Shown here piece after piece: positions 44,482 to 53,770 of a stretch of 64,000 bases of DNA (its first letter is position 1; every line of letters begins with the position of its first letter). The notes under the pieces are model-generated. The model did no database searches. It was not told the origin of the DNA and saw nothing but the letters and a program-made list of their open reading frames with translations. Made by a program: the position numbers and the translations under genes. This DNA comes from Ectopseudomonas chengduensis (GTDB lineage: Bacteria; Pseudomonadota; Gammaproteobacteria; Pseudomonadales; Pseudomonadaceae), in NCBI RefSeq assembly GCF_900102635.1, contig NZ_FMZQ01000005.1, positions 209,926 to 273,925 on the forward strand, given 5' to 3'.

Positions 44482-44850
44482 TCAGCCCGCGAAGCGCTGA
44501 TCCAGATAGGCGATGATCGCCTTGGATTCGTACAGCCAGGTGCTCTGGCCGTTTTCCTCGATGCGCAGGCACGGCACCTTGATGCGGCCGCCGTGCTGCT
44601 CCAGCGCCTGACGATGTTCGGCGTCGTTCTTGGCGTCGCGCAGTTGCACCGGCAGGTTCAGGCGGTGCAGGGTGCGCCGCACCTTGACGCAGAACGGGCA
44701 GGCGTGGAACTGGTACAGCGCCAGATTGGCCGTGGCGCGTTCGACTTCGGCTTGCGCCTCGGGGCTGCGCTTTAGCTTGCGCGGGCGGCTGATCCAGTCG
44801 GCGAACACGACGAGCTGACCCAGGCCGATACGAAGGGCTTTGAGCAACAT
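44482..44850 (-). CDS. Glutaredoxin / GST N-terminal domain protein
   Basis: A 122-residue thioredoxin-fold protein. An N-terminal extension of about 45 residues (MLLKALRIGLGQLVVFADWI, hydrophobic, possibly a membrane anchor) precedes a glutaredoxin-like domain with the dithiol motif CPFC (FHACPFCVKVRRTL), the cis-proline in KVPCLRI and a terminal ESKAIIAYLDQRF as in GST N-domains. It may reduce glutathione-mixed disulfides at the membrane. Followed by folE on the same strand upstream, with 65 bases between them. Confidence 0.75.
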   Translation of the reverse strand: MLLKALRIGLGQLVVFADWISRPRKLKRSPEAQAEVERATANLALYQFHACPFCVKVRRTLHRLNLPVQLRDAKNDAEHRQALEQHGGRIKVPCLRIEENGQSTWLYESKAIIAYLDQRFAG

Positions 44851-44915
44851 GTTTCTAACTCCTGAAATGCCGACGGCCGTTCACCGAAGTGAGCGACCGC
44901 CGTCTGGGGCTTGGC

Positions 44916-45461
44916 TCAACGAACCAGATTGAGGAATTCGCCGCGGGTCGCCGGGTTGCTGCGGAATTCGCCGAGCATCACCGAGGTGACCATGGAGGAG
45001 TTCTGCTTCTCCACGCCGCGCATCATCATGCACATGTGCTGCGCTTCGATGACCACCGCCACGCCGAGTGCGCCGGTAACCTGCTCAATGGCTTCGGCGA
45101 TCTGCCGGCTGAGGTTTTCCTGGATCTGCAGGCGGCGGGCGTACATGTCGACGATGCGCGCTACCTTGGACAGGCCGAGCACCTTGCCGTTGGGGATGTA
45201 GGCAACATGAGCCTTGCCGATGAACGGCAGCAGGTGATGCTCGCACAGCGAATACAGCTCGATGTTCTTGACCAGCACCATCTCGCTGTTGTCGGAGCTG
45301 AACAGCGCGCCGTTGGTGACCTCTTCCAGCGTCTGCTGGTAGCCACGGCAGAGGTACTGCATGGCCTTGGCGGCGCGCTTGGGCGTGTCCAGCAGGCCTT
45401 CGCGGGAAACGTCCTCGCCAAGCTGGCCAAGGATCGCGGTGTACTGTTGTTCCAGGGACAT
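44916..45461 (-). CDS. folE: GTP cyclohydrolase I
   Basis: A 181-residue enzyme forming 7,8-dihydroneopterin triphosphate from GTP, the first step to tetrahydrofolate or tetrahydropterin. The family core is complete: [31 protein letters not shown] contains the zinc Cys and the catalytic His pair, followed by [14 protein letters not shown] and the second cysteine region [18 protein letters not shown] 45461 matches the family start. Pseudomonas usually carries more than one folE copy; this one matches the copy called folE2 in P. aeruginosa as I recall, but it is of the classical type I fold. Confidence 0.95.
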   Translation of the reverse strand: MSLEQQYTAILGQLGEDVSREGLLDTPKRAAKAMQYLCRGYQQTLEEVTNGALFSSDNSEMVLVKNIELYSLCEHHLLPFIGKAHVAYIPNGKVLGLSKVARIVDMYARRLQIQENLSRQIAEAIEQVTGALGVAVVIEAQHMCMMMRGVEKQNSSMVTSVMLGEFRSNPATRGEFLNLVR

Positions 45462-45538
45462 GGAAAATCCTGTTGGGTATCGAATGGGCGCAGGGTAGGG
45501 CGCCGACAGGGGCCTGGCAAGAGTGCCAGGTTCTCTGA

Positions 45539-46096
45539 TTACTCGTCGCGACCATCCATCATGGTGCGCTTGAGGATGATATACACCGCGCCGGTGCCGC
45601 CGTGCTTGGCCAGGCAGGAGCTGAACCCCAGCACCTGCGGGTGCTGGCGCAGCCAGGTGTTCACATGGCTCTTGATCATCGGCTTGCGCCCATCCATGCG
45701 CACCGCCTTGCCGTGGGTGACGCGTACGCAGCGAATTTCCAGCTTGGTGGCTTCGGCGAGAAATTCCCACAGCGTGTCGCGCGCTTTCTCGACGCTCATG
45801 CCGTGCAGGTCGAGGCTGCCGTCGAACGGAATCTGGCCCAGCTTGAGCTTGCGCATCTGACCGTCCTGCACACCGTTGCCGGCCCAGTACAGCGGGTCTT
45901 CAGCGCCAACGTCGATGACGAACTGGTCGGACAGCCCGTCCACCTTGGTCTCGCCCTGGCTGATGGTCGCAGCCTGGCGCAGGGTGTTGAACTGTTTACG
46001 GTCAGTTTTGGGTTTGCCGGTATCGGCGCGGTCGTGCTTGATCGGCTTGACGCCGCGCAGCTCGGCCTGGAACAGGGAAAAGTCGTCGTCTTGCAT
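45539..46096 (-). CDS. Smr-domain protein (SmrA/YdaL-like)
   Basis: A 185-residue protein with a C-terminal Smr domain: [19 protein letters not shown] (the LDLHG motif at about residue 96-100) and the [25 protein letters not shown] stretch, ending in an [13 protein letters not shown] strand typical of the family. E. coli SmrA and YdaL are DNA endonucleases; eukaryotic Smr domains act on RNA. The N-terminal third is charged and of unknown role. ATG 46096 is preferred to a longer frame that crosses a non-coding stretch. It lies 77 bases upstream of folE on the same strand. Confidence 0.85.
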   Translation of the reverse strand: MQDDDFSLFQAELRGVKPIKHDRADTGKPKTDRKQFNTLRQAATISQGETKVDGLSDQFVIDVGAEDPLYWAGNGVQDGQMRKLKLGQIPFDGSLDLHGMSVEKARDTLWEFLAEATKLEIRCVRVTHGKAVRMDGRKPMIKSHVNTWLRQHPQVLGFSSCLAKHGGTGAVYIILKRTMMDGRDE

Positions 46097-46164
46097 CGGT
46101 GGCTCCGCGAAACAGGCTGGCATTTTACCCAAATGCCAGCCGTGTAAGCGTAGAAAGACGAATT

Positions 46165-46235
46165 TGTAGGAGCCCGCTTGCGGGCGATCATCAATTCGAT
46201 TGAAGAAGAGCATCGCCGGCAAGCCGGCTCCTACG
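46165..46235. repeat. Paired REP element, TGTAGGAGCCCGCTTGCGGGC family
   Basis: TTGTAGGAGCCCGCTTGCGG near 46165 faces GCCGGCAAGCCGGCTCCTAC ending at 46235. The arms differ at a few bases, so the two half-units come from related but not identical copies. Confidence 0.7.
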
Positions 46236-46261
46236 GTTTTTGGTGCTGTGTTTTCGGGTGA

Positions 46262-46582
46262 TCAGTCGCGCTTTTTCATCAGTGATGGCGACAGGCTCAG
46301 ATCGCTGGGGCGACGCAGGCGTCTGCGGCAGCGACGCCAGAAGGCGATGCCGGCCCACAACAGGAACAGGCCGAGCAGCAGCAGGACGGTGGCCTCGCCA
46401 GTGGAGTCGTTGAGCGTACCCAGTACCGGCGCGCGGCCTGCCAGCGAGGCGACGCCCGCCATCGCCAGCAGAATGCCGAAGGCGGCGAGCAGGGCGCCCA
46501 GGCCGGCTCCGATACGCAGGCGCCAGTTTTTCGGCCGGCGCGGGCGCAAGCGGCGTGCATCGAAATCGTCGGACAGCTTCAT
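46262..46582 (-). CDS. Small hypothetical membrane protein
   Basis: A 106-residue protein with two predicted membrane helices (about 26-46, GLGALLAAFGILLAMAGVASL, and 66-82, VLLLLGLFLLWAGIAFW), basic ends (RRLRPRRPKNWRLR and WRRCRRRLRR) and no recognised domain. The ATG at 46582 lies shortly after a purine-rich GAAATCGGAAT stretch. It is adjacent to a cysteine hydrolase gene on the same strand. Function unknown. Confidence 0.65.
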   Translation of the reverse strand: MKLSDDFDARRLRPRRPKNWRLRIGAGLGALLAAFGILLAMAGVASLAGRAPVLGTLNDSTGEATVLLLLGLFLLWAGIAFWRRCRRRLRRPSDLSLSPSLMKKRD

Positions 46583-46663
46583 TCCGATTTCCTTTGGCTT
46601 ATCGCCGGTATGACCGGCTGGTCGCGTCCGGGTTCCGCAGCGCTGGCGATACTGCTACGGGTT

Positions 46664-47260
46664 TCACACCAGCGATTTGGCGTGCGGTACCAAGGTGGCG
46701 AAATTGTCGCCCAAGGCGATCATCTCGATGCGGTGCACCTCGGCGGCGGCTATCACGCTGCCATCCGGTGCAGGCAGGTCGCGGGTAGCGCAGGCAGCAT
46801 CGACCAGGGTACAGCGATACCCGTAGTCCTTGGCTGCGCGCACGGTGGTGCTGACGCTGGAATGAGTCATGAAGCCGCAGACGATCAGGTCAAGATGGCC
46901 GAGCGCCTGCAGGCGGTCATGCAGCTCGGTACCAGCGAAGGCGTTGGGCAGGCGTTTCTCCACGACGATCTCGCCCGCCAGCGGGGCTGCTTCCGGCAGG
47001 TGACGACCGCGCGGGCCGCTGGGGTCGAGCAGGCCGCCGGGAATGCCGAGGTGTTTGACGTGAACGATGTCGGCACCGGCACTGCGCGCTGCTGCCAGCA
47101 GACTGGCGATCTCTGCCAGTGCGGGGTCCAGGCCCGGCAGCGCGAGGACGCCGCTGCGGTACTCTTCCTGGGCATCGATGATCAGCAGGGTCGCATTGTT
47201 CAGGCTGGCCGGTGCGTGGCCACGACCGGTGAGCTGGAACATGGTTTGCGGATGGGACAT
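46664..47260 (-). CDS. Cysteine hydrolase, isochorismatase family
   Basis: A 198-residue protein with the isochorismatase-like fold: NNATLLIIDAQEEYRSG (catalytic Asp of the D-K-C triad), VEKRLPNAFAGTELHDRL (catalytic Lys) and LIVCGFMTHSSVSTTVRAAKDYGYRCTLVDAACAT. At the usual nucleophile position the sequence reads CGFMTHSSV, where many members have G-x-x-T-x-x-C-V, so the cysteine of that motif is replaced by serine (THSSV). It may therefore be a variant enzyme of unclear activity. The start ATG 47260 has GGAGCC upstream. Confidence 0.8.
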   Translation of the reverse strand: MSHPQTMFQLTGRGHAPASLNNATLLIIDAQEEYRSGVLALPGLDPALAEIASLLAAARSAGADIVHVKHLGIPGGLLDPSGPRGRHLPEAAPLAGEIVVEKRLPNAFAGTELHDRLQALGHLDLIVCGFMTHSSVSTTVRAAKDYGYRCTLVDAACATRDLPAPDGSVIAAAEVHRIEMIALGDNFATLVPHAKSLV

Positions 47261-47415
47261 CTCGGGCTCCTGGCTGATGGTGATAATGTGCCATTGTCCG
47301 CTTGCCAGGGCGCTCTGTGAACCTCTATCTGCGCCAAGGCTTGCTCGGTGCATTTTGCCGGAGCAGAATCGGAACTGCCCTGAAGGACTCAGGGTCGTAC
47401 GCAAAAGGAGTTGCC

Positions 47416-47544
47416 ATGTCACTTTTGTCGCAGTTTTCCCCGCATTTCTGGCTTTTGTTCTCGATCGCCGTGGCCATCGCCGTTCTGCGCGAGCTGCGCC
47501 GTCCTGATGATGATGCACTGCGCAAGAAGCGCGAGCGCTCATGA
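47416..47544 (+). CDS. 42-residue membrane peptide
   Basis: A short frame MSLLSQFSPHFWLLFSIAVA followed by a charged tail (IAVLRELRRPDDDALRKKRERS). One membrane helix spans about residues 9-25 and positive charges follow. AAGGAG lies six to seven bases before the ATG, which is strong support for translation. It sits 78 bases before prmB on the same strand. I do not recognise it. Confidence 0.6.
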   Translation: MSLLSQFSPHFWLLFSIAVAIAVLRELRRPDDDALRKKRERS

Positions 47545-47622
47545 ACACTCGTTAACCCGTCATTCATGCGCTGGCCACCCGCACTGGGCTAAACTTCCGC
47601 ACTTTTCACCCGGAGGCCGCCC

Positions 47623-48543
47623 GTGACTGCTCTCACTACCCGTTTACGTACCCTGCGTGATTACATCCGCTGGGCCGTCAGTCGTTTTCAGGCCGAGCAA
47701 CTGTTCTTCGGCCACGGCACCGACAATGCCTGGGATGAAGCCCGCCAGTTGGTGCTCGGTGCGCTGCACCTACCTTGGGAAATTTCCGACGCCTATCTCG
47801 ATTGCCGCCTGGAAGACGACGAGCACGCTCACCTGCAGACGCTGCTCAAGCGCCGCATCGAAGAGCGCGTACCCACCGCCTACTTGTTGGGCGAGGCCTG
47901 GTTCTGCGGTTTGCCCTTCGTCGTCGATGAACGCGTGCTGGTGCCGCGCTCGCCGATCGCCGAGCTGATCGACCGTCATTTCTCCCCCTGGCTGCCAACC
48001 GAACCGGCGCGCATTCTCGATCTGTGCACCGGTTCCGGCTGCATCGGCATCGCCTGCGCCTACGAATTCCCCGAAGCGGAAGTGGTGCTGGGTGACTTGT
48101 CGTTCGACGCACTGGAGGTGGCCAACCTCAATATCGAGCGTCATGGCCTGGAGGAGCGCGTCTACTGCGTGCAGGGCGATGGTTTCGCCGGATTGCCGGG
48201 GCAGCGTTTCGACCTGATCGTCTCCAACCCGCCTTATGTCGACGCCGAGGATTTCGCCGACATGCCGGCCGAATACCAGCATGAGCCGGCGATGGGCCTG
48301 GCCTGCGGCGATGATGGACTGGATCTGGTGCGACGCATGCTGGCCGAGGCGGCCGATCACCTGACCGAGCGTGGCGTGCTGATCGTCGAAGTGGGCAACA
48401 GCCAGGTGCATGTCGAAGCGCTGTACCCGGAAGTGGATTTCACCTGGCTGGACTTTCAGCACGGCGGCCATGGCGTGTTCCTGCTGGCGGCCAAGCAGTG
48501 TCGCGAGCATCAGGAACTGTTTCGTTCGCGGGTGAATGGCTAA
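47623..48543 (+). CDS. prmB: Ribosomal protein L3 N5-glutamine methyltransferase
   Basis: A 306-residue SAM-dependent methyltransferase. It has an N-terminal helical substrate-recognition domain (1-95), the SAM motif [12 protein letters not shown] (133-144) and the catalytic NPPYVD (202-207) shared by the PrmB/PrmC family. It methylates a glutamine of ribosomal protein L3. The start is GTG 47623 with GGAGG about eight bases upstream. In P. aeruginosa it lies in the same order before aroC. Confidence 0.93.
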   Translation: MTALTTRLRTLRDYIRWAVSRFQAEQLFFGHGTDNAWDEARQLVLGALHLPWEISDAYLDCRLEDDEHAHLQTLLKRRIEERVPTAYLLGEAWFCGLPFVVDERVLVPRSPIAELIDRHFSPWLPTEPARILDLCTGSGCIGIACAYEFPEAEVVLGDLSFDALEVANLNIERHGLEERVYCVQGDGFAGLPGQRFDLIVSNPPYVDAEDFADMPAEYQHEPAMGLACGDDGLDLVRRMLAEAADHLTERGVLIVEVGNSQVHVEALYPEVDFTWLDFQHGGHGVFLLAAKQCREHQELFRSRVNG

Positions 48544-48559
48544 GCGGATGATTTTTCGC

Positions 48560-48700
48560 GGCTGAAGCCGCTCCTACGCCTACGCCCATCGTAGGAGCGG
48601 CTGGCGGCACTTCGCTTCAGGACGGGCGTAGGGCGGATCGGAACACCGACCGCTCAAGGGCGTAGGGCGGACTCAGGAGCGAAGCGAACAGTCCGCCGAT
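48560..48700. repeat. REP-like units after prmB
   Basis: A GCTGAAGCCGCTCCTACG unit with its mirror CGTAGGAGCGGCTGG (about 48560-48604), then CGTAGGGCGGACTCAGGAGC to GTCCGCC (48661-48700), a member of the 12859 and 55829 family. The whole 48544-48758 gap is repeat sequence; no gene. Confidence 0.65.
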
Positions 48701-48758
48701 CCATGCCGAGAATGGCATCATTAACCTACGTTCAGCATTCCGCTTCAGCCGCGATGAA

Positions 48759-49559
48759 TCAGCGCGTGGCGATCCAGATCAGCAGACCCGCCTGAAACAG
48801 GCTGAACGCCACCAGGCAGGTGATGGTGAAGCGCAGGCCACTGTCTTCACGCTTGAGGCGCTCGAGCCGATCTTCCAGCTTGCGCAGTTTGACGTCCTGC
48901 TCCTGCAGCGTCTGGTCGGCCTGCTGCAGCATCGCAGCGGCGTCCAGCAACTCGATGATCTGCACCTTCTCGGCATGCCAGTCGCCATGCAGCGAGCTGA
49001 CTCGCGGTGCGCTGTAGAAGGGTTTGAGTTGCAACGGGTCGCTGTACTCGATGGTGAAACCCTGCGCCTTCAGCGCGTGGTCACGGCGGGCGCGGGCGGC
49101 GTCGTTGAAATTGTCCTTGGTCGGCAGGGCGGCGCCCTCGACCTGATAGTGCGCGTACTGCTTGCGCGCCCAGGCAATGCCCTGGGCCATGAGAAAGCGC
49201 CCCAGGCCGCGATTGGCCGGCTCCACGCTGAGGCCCTTGTCCGGGCCGAAGCGAACCTCCTTGCGCTGATGGTCGGCCCAGACTTCCAGCAGGTTGTTGT
49301 GGCGATGCAGACGCTGGCCGGGCACCTGGATGGTCAGGCGCAGCAGGCTCGTGTCTTTGCCATGACGCTCCACCCGGCCAAGCTGGACGAAGCGCAACGG
49401 CCGCGGACCGGTTTCCCGGTCGACGGGCAGTGGCGCCAGACGCAGCAGGCTGAATTGCTCGGCTGGCAGGTCCGCCCAGGGATGCGGCGCGGCAGGCGTT
49501 TCGCTTGTCGCAGCTTCGGCATCTGGCGCTGGTGCCTGCGGGGCTGGGTTTTCGCTCAT
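48759..49559 (-). CDS. Hypothetical C-tail-anchored protein with coiled coil
   Basis: A 266-residue protein. A Pro/Ala-rich disordered N-terminus (1-30) is followed by a globular basic domain (about 40-190, with RFVQLGRVERHG, FLMAQGIAWARKQYAHY), then a heptad-like coiled coil (about 200-240, ADQTLQEQDVKLRKLEDRLERLKRE) and a single C-terminal membrane helix (about 245-264, FTITCLVAFSLFQAGLLIWI). ATG 49559 is preferred over 49565 because ACAGGA is correctly spaced for it. Conserved next to aroC in Pseudomonas as far as I recall; no function known. Confidence 0.75.
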   Translation of the reverse strand: MSENPAPQAPAPDAEAATSETPAAPHPWADLPAEQFSLLRLAPLPVDRETGPRPLRFVQLGRVERHGKDTSLLRLTIQVPGQRLHRHNNLLEVWADHQRKEVRFGPDKGLSVEPANRGLGRFLMAQGIAWARKQYAHYQVEGAALPTKDNFNDAARARRDHALKAQGFTIEYSDPLQLKPFYSAPRVSSLHGDWHAEKVQIIELLDAAAMLQQADQTLQEQDVKLRKLEDRLERLKREDSGLRFTITCLVAFSLFQAGLLIWIATR

Positions 49560-49595
49560 GGGCATCCTGTGTACTGTCCGGTGGCCTTCGATGCG

Positions 49596-50558
49596 TTATC
49601 GGCCATTTTCCTCAGCACTGGAGCGAATGAAGGAGAGGATCCGCTCGCCCAGCGCACGGGCCAAGGGTAGCTGCGGATCGTCGTAGGACGCCAGCTGTTC
49701 GTTCCAGGGCGCTGGAGTGATGCGCATGACGTGGTTCATGCCGGCGATCATCACCAGTTCGGCATCGGGCTTGGCCTGCTTGAGCACCTCGGCGTTGTCC
49801 GGGCTGACCTGGGCGTCGTGGGTGCCTTGCACGATCAGCGTGGGAATCTGCAGCGCGGCGAAGTTTTCTGCCGGGTCCTGGCGCAGCAGGCTGATCAGGT
49901 AGGGCTGCACGCTGGGGCGATAGATCGCTTGCAGTTCCTTGGGCACCTCGGGCTGCAGCTTGCCGCGGATCAGGTTGGCGAGGATGTGCCGGCTCTCGGC
50001 CAGGAGCGGCGGCGGCAGGCGCATGGCCAGTTGCATGTCCAGCACCTGGCCGATGGGGTAGGCGGGGCCGGCAATGGACACCAGGGCATCGGCCTGGCTG
50101 CCAGGCGCGGCCAGGCTGGCGATTAGTGCGCCTTCACTGTGACCGATGAGAATCAGTCGATCAAAACGCGGATCGTCCCTGAGCAGCCTGGCCCAGTCTT
50201 CGACATCGGCCACATAGCGCTCGACGCTGAGGTCCTTTTCGTCCGGCGTGGCGGCGCGGCTGGCGGCGACGCCGCGCTTGTCATAGCGCAGGCTGGCGAC
50301 GCCATTACGCGCCAAGACCTGGGCCAGCTTCTTCAGTGCATCGTTATGGCCGCCTTGAGGGTTGTTGCCATTGCGGTCTGTGGGGCCGGAGCCAGCGATC
50401 AGCAGCGCCACCGGCACCGGCTTGTCGCTTTGCGGCACCAGCAGGCTGCCGTACAGGGTGCCCTGGTCGGTGTCGAGGCTGATGGGCAGTTGTCGGGTGG
50501 TGTTGGCCTGGGCCAGGCCGCTGATCAGGGTGAGGGACAAGAGCAGGGCTCGTAGCAT
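49596..50558 (-). CDS. Secreted alpha/beta hydrolase
   Basis: A 320-residue hydrolase with signal peptide (MLRALLLSLTLISGLAQA), the oxyanion region LLIAGSGPTDRNG, the nucleophile elbow GHSEG (S141), the acid near IVQGTHDAQV and the histidine in MIAGMNHVM. It is an esterase or peptidase of unknown specificity acting in the periplasm. ATG 50558 gives the signal peptide; longer frames read into the aroC promoter. It is divergent from aroC. Confidence 0.82.
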   Translation of the reverse strand: MLRALLLSLTLISGLAQANTTRQLPISLDTDQGTLYGSLLVPQSDKPVPVALLIAGSGPTDRNGNNPQGGHNDALKKLAQVLARNGVASLRYDKRGVAASRAATPDEKDLSVERYVADVEDWARLLRDDPRFDRLILIGHSEGALIASLAAPGSQADALVSIAGPAYPIGQVLDMQLAMRLPPPLLAESRHILANLIRGKLQPEVPKELQAIYRPSVQPYLISLLRQDPAENFAALQIPTLIVQGTHDAQVSPDNAEVLKQAKPDAELVMIAGMNHVMRITPAPWNEQLASYDDPQLPLARALGERILSFIRSSAEENGR

Positions 50559-50712
50559 GATGAGGGTTGGGTAGTGGCAGACTGGCATTGGACGCGTTCG
50601 GCTGGCCAAGGTTCGGGGTGAACTGCAAGTTATCGGCAGGTATACTCGCCCACCTTGTGAATCGGGCCTGCGCAGCGCCGGGCCTGAGCTGAATTTCGCG
50701 GAGCGTCTTCCC

Positions 50713-51804
50713 ATGTCCGGCAATACCTACGGCAAGCTGTTCACCGTCACCACCGCTGGCGAAAGCCATGGCCCGGCGCTGGTCGCCATCGTCGACGGTT
50801 GCCCGCCTGGTGTCGAGATTACTCTGCAAGACCTGCAGCGCGACCTCGATCGCCGCAAGCCGGGCACCAGCCGCCACACCACGCAGCGTCAGGAAGACGA
50901 CGAGGTGGAAATCCTCTCCGGCGTGTTCGAGGGCAAGACCACCGGTTGCTCCATCGGCCTGCTGATCCGCAACACCGACCAGAAGTCCAAGGACTATTCG
51001 GCGATCAAGGATCTGTTCCGCCCGGCCCACGCCGACTACACCTACCACCACAAGTACGGTATCCGCGACTACCGTGGCGGCGGCCGCAGCTCGGCGCGCG
51101 AAACTGCCATGCGTGTGGCGGCCGGCGCCATCGCCAAGAAGTTCCTGGCCAGCCAGGGCATCGTCATCCGTGGCTACATGAGCCAGCTCGGCCCCATCGA
51201 AATTCCCTTCAAGACCTGGGATTCGGTGGAGGAGAACGCCTTCTTCAGCCCCGACCCGGACAAGGTGCCGGAGCTCGAGGCCTACATGGATCAGCTGCGT
51301 CGCGACCAGGATTCGGTCGGCGCGAAGATCACCGTGGTCGCCGAAGGCGTCATGCCGGGCCTCGGCGAGCCGATCTTCGACCGCCTCGACGCCGAACTGG
51401 CCCATGCACTGATGAGCATCAACGCGGTCAAGGGCGTGGAGATCGGCGCCGGCTTCGCCTGCGTTGCCCAACGTGGCACCGAGCACCGCGATGAGCTGAC
51501 CCCGGAAGGTTTCCTCTCCAACAACGCCGGCGGCATCCTCGGCGGTATCTCCAGCGGCCAGCCGATCATCGCCCACCTGGCGCTCAAACCGACCTCGAGC
51601 ATCACCACGCCGGGGCGCTCCATCGACGTCGATGGCAACCCGGTGGATGTGATCACCAAGGGCCGTCACGACCCCTGCGTGGGCATCCGTGCCACGCCGA
51701 TCGCCGAGGCGATGATGGCCATCGTGCTGATGGATCACCTGCTGCGTCACCGCGCGCAGAACGCCGACGTGCGCGTCACCACACCGGTGCTGCCACAACT
51801 GTGA
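50713..51804 (+). CDS. aroC: Chorismate synthase
   Basis: A 363-residue FMN-dependent enzyme making chorismate from EPSP at the end of the shikimate pathway. The three signatures are complete: [18 protein letters not shown] at residues 17-34, [18 protein letters not shown] around residue 122 and [17 protein letters not shown] near the end. The GTGA overlap with the following MFS gene suggests translational coupling. Confidence 0.97.
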   Translation: MSGNTYGKLFTVTTAGESHGPALVAIVDGCPPGVEITLQDLQRDLDRRKPGTSRHTTQRQEDDEVEILSGVFEGKTTGCSIGLLIRNTDQKSKDYSAIKDLFRPAHADYTYHHKYGIRDYRGGGRSSARETAMRVAAGAIAKKFLASQGIVIRGYMSQLGPIEIPFKTWDSVEENAFFSPDPDKVPELEAYMDQLRRDQDSVGAKITVVAEGVMPGLGEPIFDRLDAELAHALMSINAVKGVEIGAGFACVAQRGTEHRDELTPEGFLSNNAGGILGGISSGQPIIAHLALKPTSSITTPGRSIDVDGNPVDVITKGRHDPCVGIRATPIAEAMMAIVLMDHLLRHRAQNADVRVTTPVLPQL

Positions 51805-52961
51805 CCTGGGCGCGCGCGGCACTGCCTTACTGGCGGCTGTCCGGCTTCTACTTCTTCTACTTCGCTCTGCTCGGGGGTACGGCGCCGTTTCTGGCGCTGT
51901 ACTTCGATCATCTGGGCTTTTCTCCGGCTCGGATCGGCGAGCTGATCGCCATTCCCATGCTGATGCGCTGTCTGGCACCGAACCTGTGGGGCTGGCTGGG
52001 TGACCACACCGGGCAGCGCCTGTTGATCGTGCGTTTCGGCGCGCTGTGCACCCTGGTCTGCTTCGCCGGCATCTTCTTCAGTCAGAGCTACGCCTGGCTG
52101 GCGCTGATCATGGCCACTCACGCCTTCTTCTGGCATGCGGTGCTGCCGCAGTTCGAGGTCATCACCCTGGCCCATCTGCGCGAGCAGGCGGCGCGTTACA
52201 GCCAGATTCGCCTGTGGGGCAGCATCGGCTTCATCGTCGCCGTGGTCGGCCTCGGCCTGCTGTTCGAGTGGCTGAGCCTGGACGCGTATCCGGCGGCGCT
52301 GCTGGTGATCATGGCCGGTATCGTCGTCAGCAGTTTCTGGGTGCCCAATGCACAGCCTGTACTGCGTCCGAGCACGCTGGAGTCGGAGGGCTTTGTGCGC
52401 CAATTGCGCCGCCCCGGCATCCTCGCGTTCTACGTTTGCGTCGGGCTGATGCAACTGAGCAACGGTCCGTACTACACCTTCCTCACTCTGCACCTGGAGG
52501 GCGTTGGCTACAGCCGTGGCGCCATCGGTCTGTTCTGGGCGCTGGGGGTGGTGGCGGAGATCCTGCTGTTTCTGGTCATGGCGCGCCTGCTGCAGCGCTA
52601 CTCACTGCGCGCGGTACTGCTGGCCAGCTTCCTGATCACCGCCGTGCGCTGGCTGCTGCTGGGCAGTCTGCCCCAGTACCTGCCGGTTCTGTTGCTGGCG
52701 CAGTGCATGCACGCCGCCACCTTTGGCGCGTTCCATGCCGCCTGCATCCACTTCGTGCAACGCAGTTTTGCGGACCGCCAGCAGGGCCAGGCCCAGGCGC
52801 TCTATGTCAGCCTGGCTGGCATCGGTGGTGCGTTGGGCGCGCTGTATGCCGGTTACAGCTGGAAGGGCCTGGGCCCGGCCTGGACCTTCGCCATCGCCAG
52901 TCTGGTAGCCTTGCTGGCAGCCTTCGTTATTGCCACCCGTCTGCCGCTCGAGCGGCCCTGA
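51801..52961 (+). CDS. MFS transporter (HcaT-like)
   Basis: A 386-residue major facilitator with twelve membrane helices. The N-terminus [28 protein letters not shown], the region [36 protein letters not shown] (motif A-like) and the MFS_1_like arrangement resemble E. coli HcaT/LacY relatives. The substrate is unknown. GTG 51801 overlaps the aroC stop by four bases, so it depends on aroC for translation. The arrangement with aroC is seen in other Pseudomonas. Confidence 0.85.
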   Translation: MTWARAALPYWRLSGFYFFYFALLGGTAPFLALYFDHLGFSPARIGELIAIPMLMRCLAPNLWGWLGDHTGQRLLIVRFGALCTLVCFAGIFFSQSYAWLALIMATHAFFWHAVLPQFEVITLAHLREQAARYSQIRLWGSIGFIVAVVGLGLLFEWLSLDAYPAALLVIMAGIVVSSFWVPNAQPVLRPSTLESEGFVRQLRRPGILAFYVCVGLMQLSNGPYYTFLTLHLEGVGYSRGAIGLFWALGVVAEILLFLVMARLLQRYSLRAVLLASFLITAVRWLLLGSLPQYLPVLLLAQCMHAATFGAFHAACIHFVQRSFADRQQGQAQALYVSLAGIGGALGALYAGYSWKGLGPAWTFAIASLVALLAAFVIATRLPLERP

Positions 52962-52977
52962 ATCGAGTGAACCCTTC

Positions 52978-53517
52978 ATGAGCAGCCTCGCCGTCCACCT
53001 GCACACCTCCCCGGAACTGCCGAACAAGGTTCTCAACCACGCCGACGATATCGCCAGCACCCTGTCTGCGGTGGGCATCGACTATCGCCAGCTGGAATTG
53101 CCGGCTGCGTTGCGCCCTGGTTGCGAGCAGGCCGAGTTCGACGCTGCCTATGGTCTGTGGCTGCAGGCATTCATGGGCAAGGAAGGGCATGTGCAGCAGG
53201 AGCTGTTCAACCTGCAGCGCAATCATCCGCAGAAACTGGAGCTGCGCGCTCGGTATCTGGACGAGCAAGTGCAGTCTAGCGCCAGTACCTGGTTATTCCT
53301 GGGTGGTTTCGCCCAGCTCAGCGTGCATCTGGATGGCTACGTGTATGTGCTGCAGGGTGAGTGTGGCGACCTGCTGACGCTGCCGGCTGGCACTCGTCAC
53401 TGGTTCGACCTGGGTGAAGAACCGCACGTGCTGGCGGTGCGTCTGAGCCTTGGCGACGAGACGCCAGAGCGGACGGGCGACGATATCGCCAGCCGTTTTC
53501 CGCGCCTGGGGGACTGA
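52978..53517 (+). CDS. Acireductone-dioxygenase-like protein lacking metal ligands
   Basis: A 179-residue cupin that aligns with acireductone dioxygenase (MtnD) over its length, ending in the family-typical LPAGTRHWFDLGEEPHVLAVRL and GDDIASRFPRL. The Ni/Fe site of the family, HTHGEDE in the Klebsiella enzyme (His96, His98, Glu102), reads QVQSSAS here (Q97, Q99, S103); only the fourth ligand, H141, remains. A metal-dependent dioxygenase reaction is therefore unlikely. It is probably a paralogue with another role, and a true mtnD should exist elsewhere. It follows the MFS gene after 16 bases on the same strand. Confidence 0.8.
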   Translation: MSSLAVHLHTSPELPNKVLNHADDIASTLSAVGIDYRQLELPAALRPGCEQAEFDAAYGLWLQAFMGKEGHVQQELFNLQRNHPQKLELRARYLDEQVQSSASTWLFLGGFAQLSVHLDGYVYVLQGECGDLLTLPAGTRHWFDLGEEPHVLAVRLSLGDETPERTGDDIASRFPRLGD

Positions 53518-53578
53518 GGGAACCCCAGCCAATCAACGACTATCCTATGCAGGCAACCTTTCAGACAGGAGTGTCGTC

Positions 53579-53770
53579 ATGGGTTCCACCTTCAATGGGC
53601 TGCTCGGCCTGGTCATCCTGGCCCTGGATATCTGGGCCATCATCAACGTGGTCAAAAGCAACGCGGAAACTGGAATCAAGATTCTATGGATTCTGCTGAT
53701 CGTGCTGTTGCCGGTGATCGGTCTGATCATCTGGGCGCTGATGGGGCCGCGCGGCAACGTCAGAATATGA
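53579..53770 (+). CDS. Small PLDc_N-type membrane protein
   Basis: A 63-residue membrane protein of the phospholipase-D nuclease N-terminal-like type: two helices (about 7-26 GLLGLVILALDIWAIINVV and 35-55 LWILLIVLLPVIGLIIWALMG), the second with the LPVIGLIIW motif. ATG 53579 has AGGAG upstream. Stand-alone members are common small membrane proteins of unknown function. Its stop overlaps the start of the following phosphatase gene (ATGA). Confidence 0.8.
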   Translation: MGSTFNGLLGLVILALDIWAIINVVKSNAETGIKILWILLIVLLPVIGLIIWALMGPRGNVRI

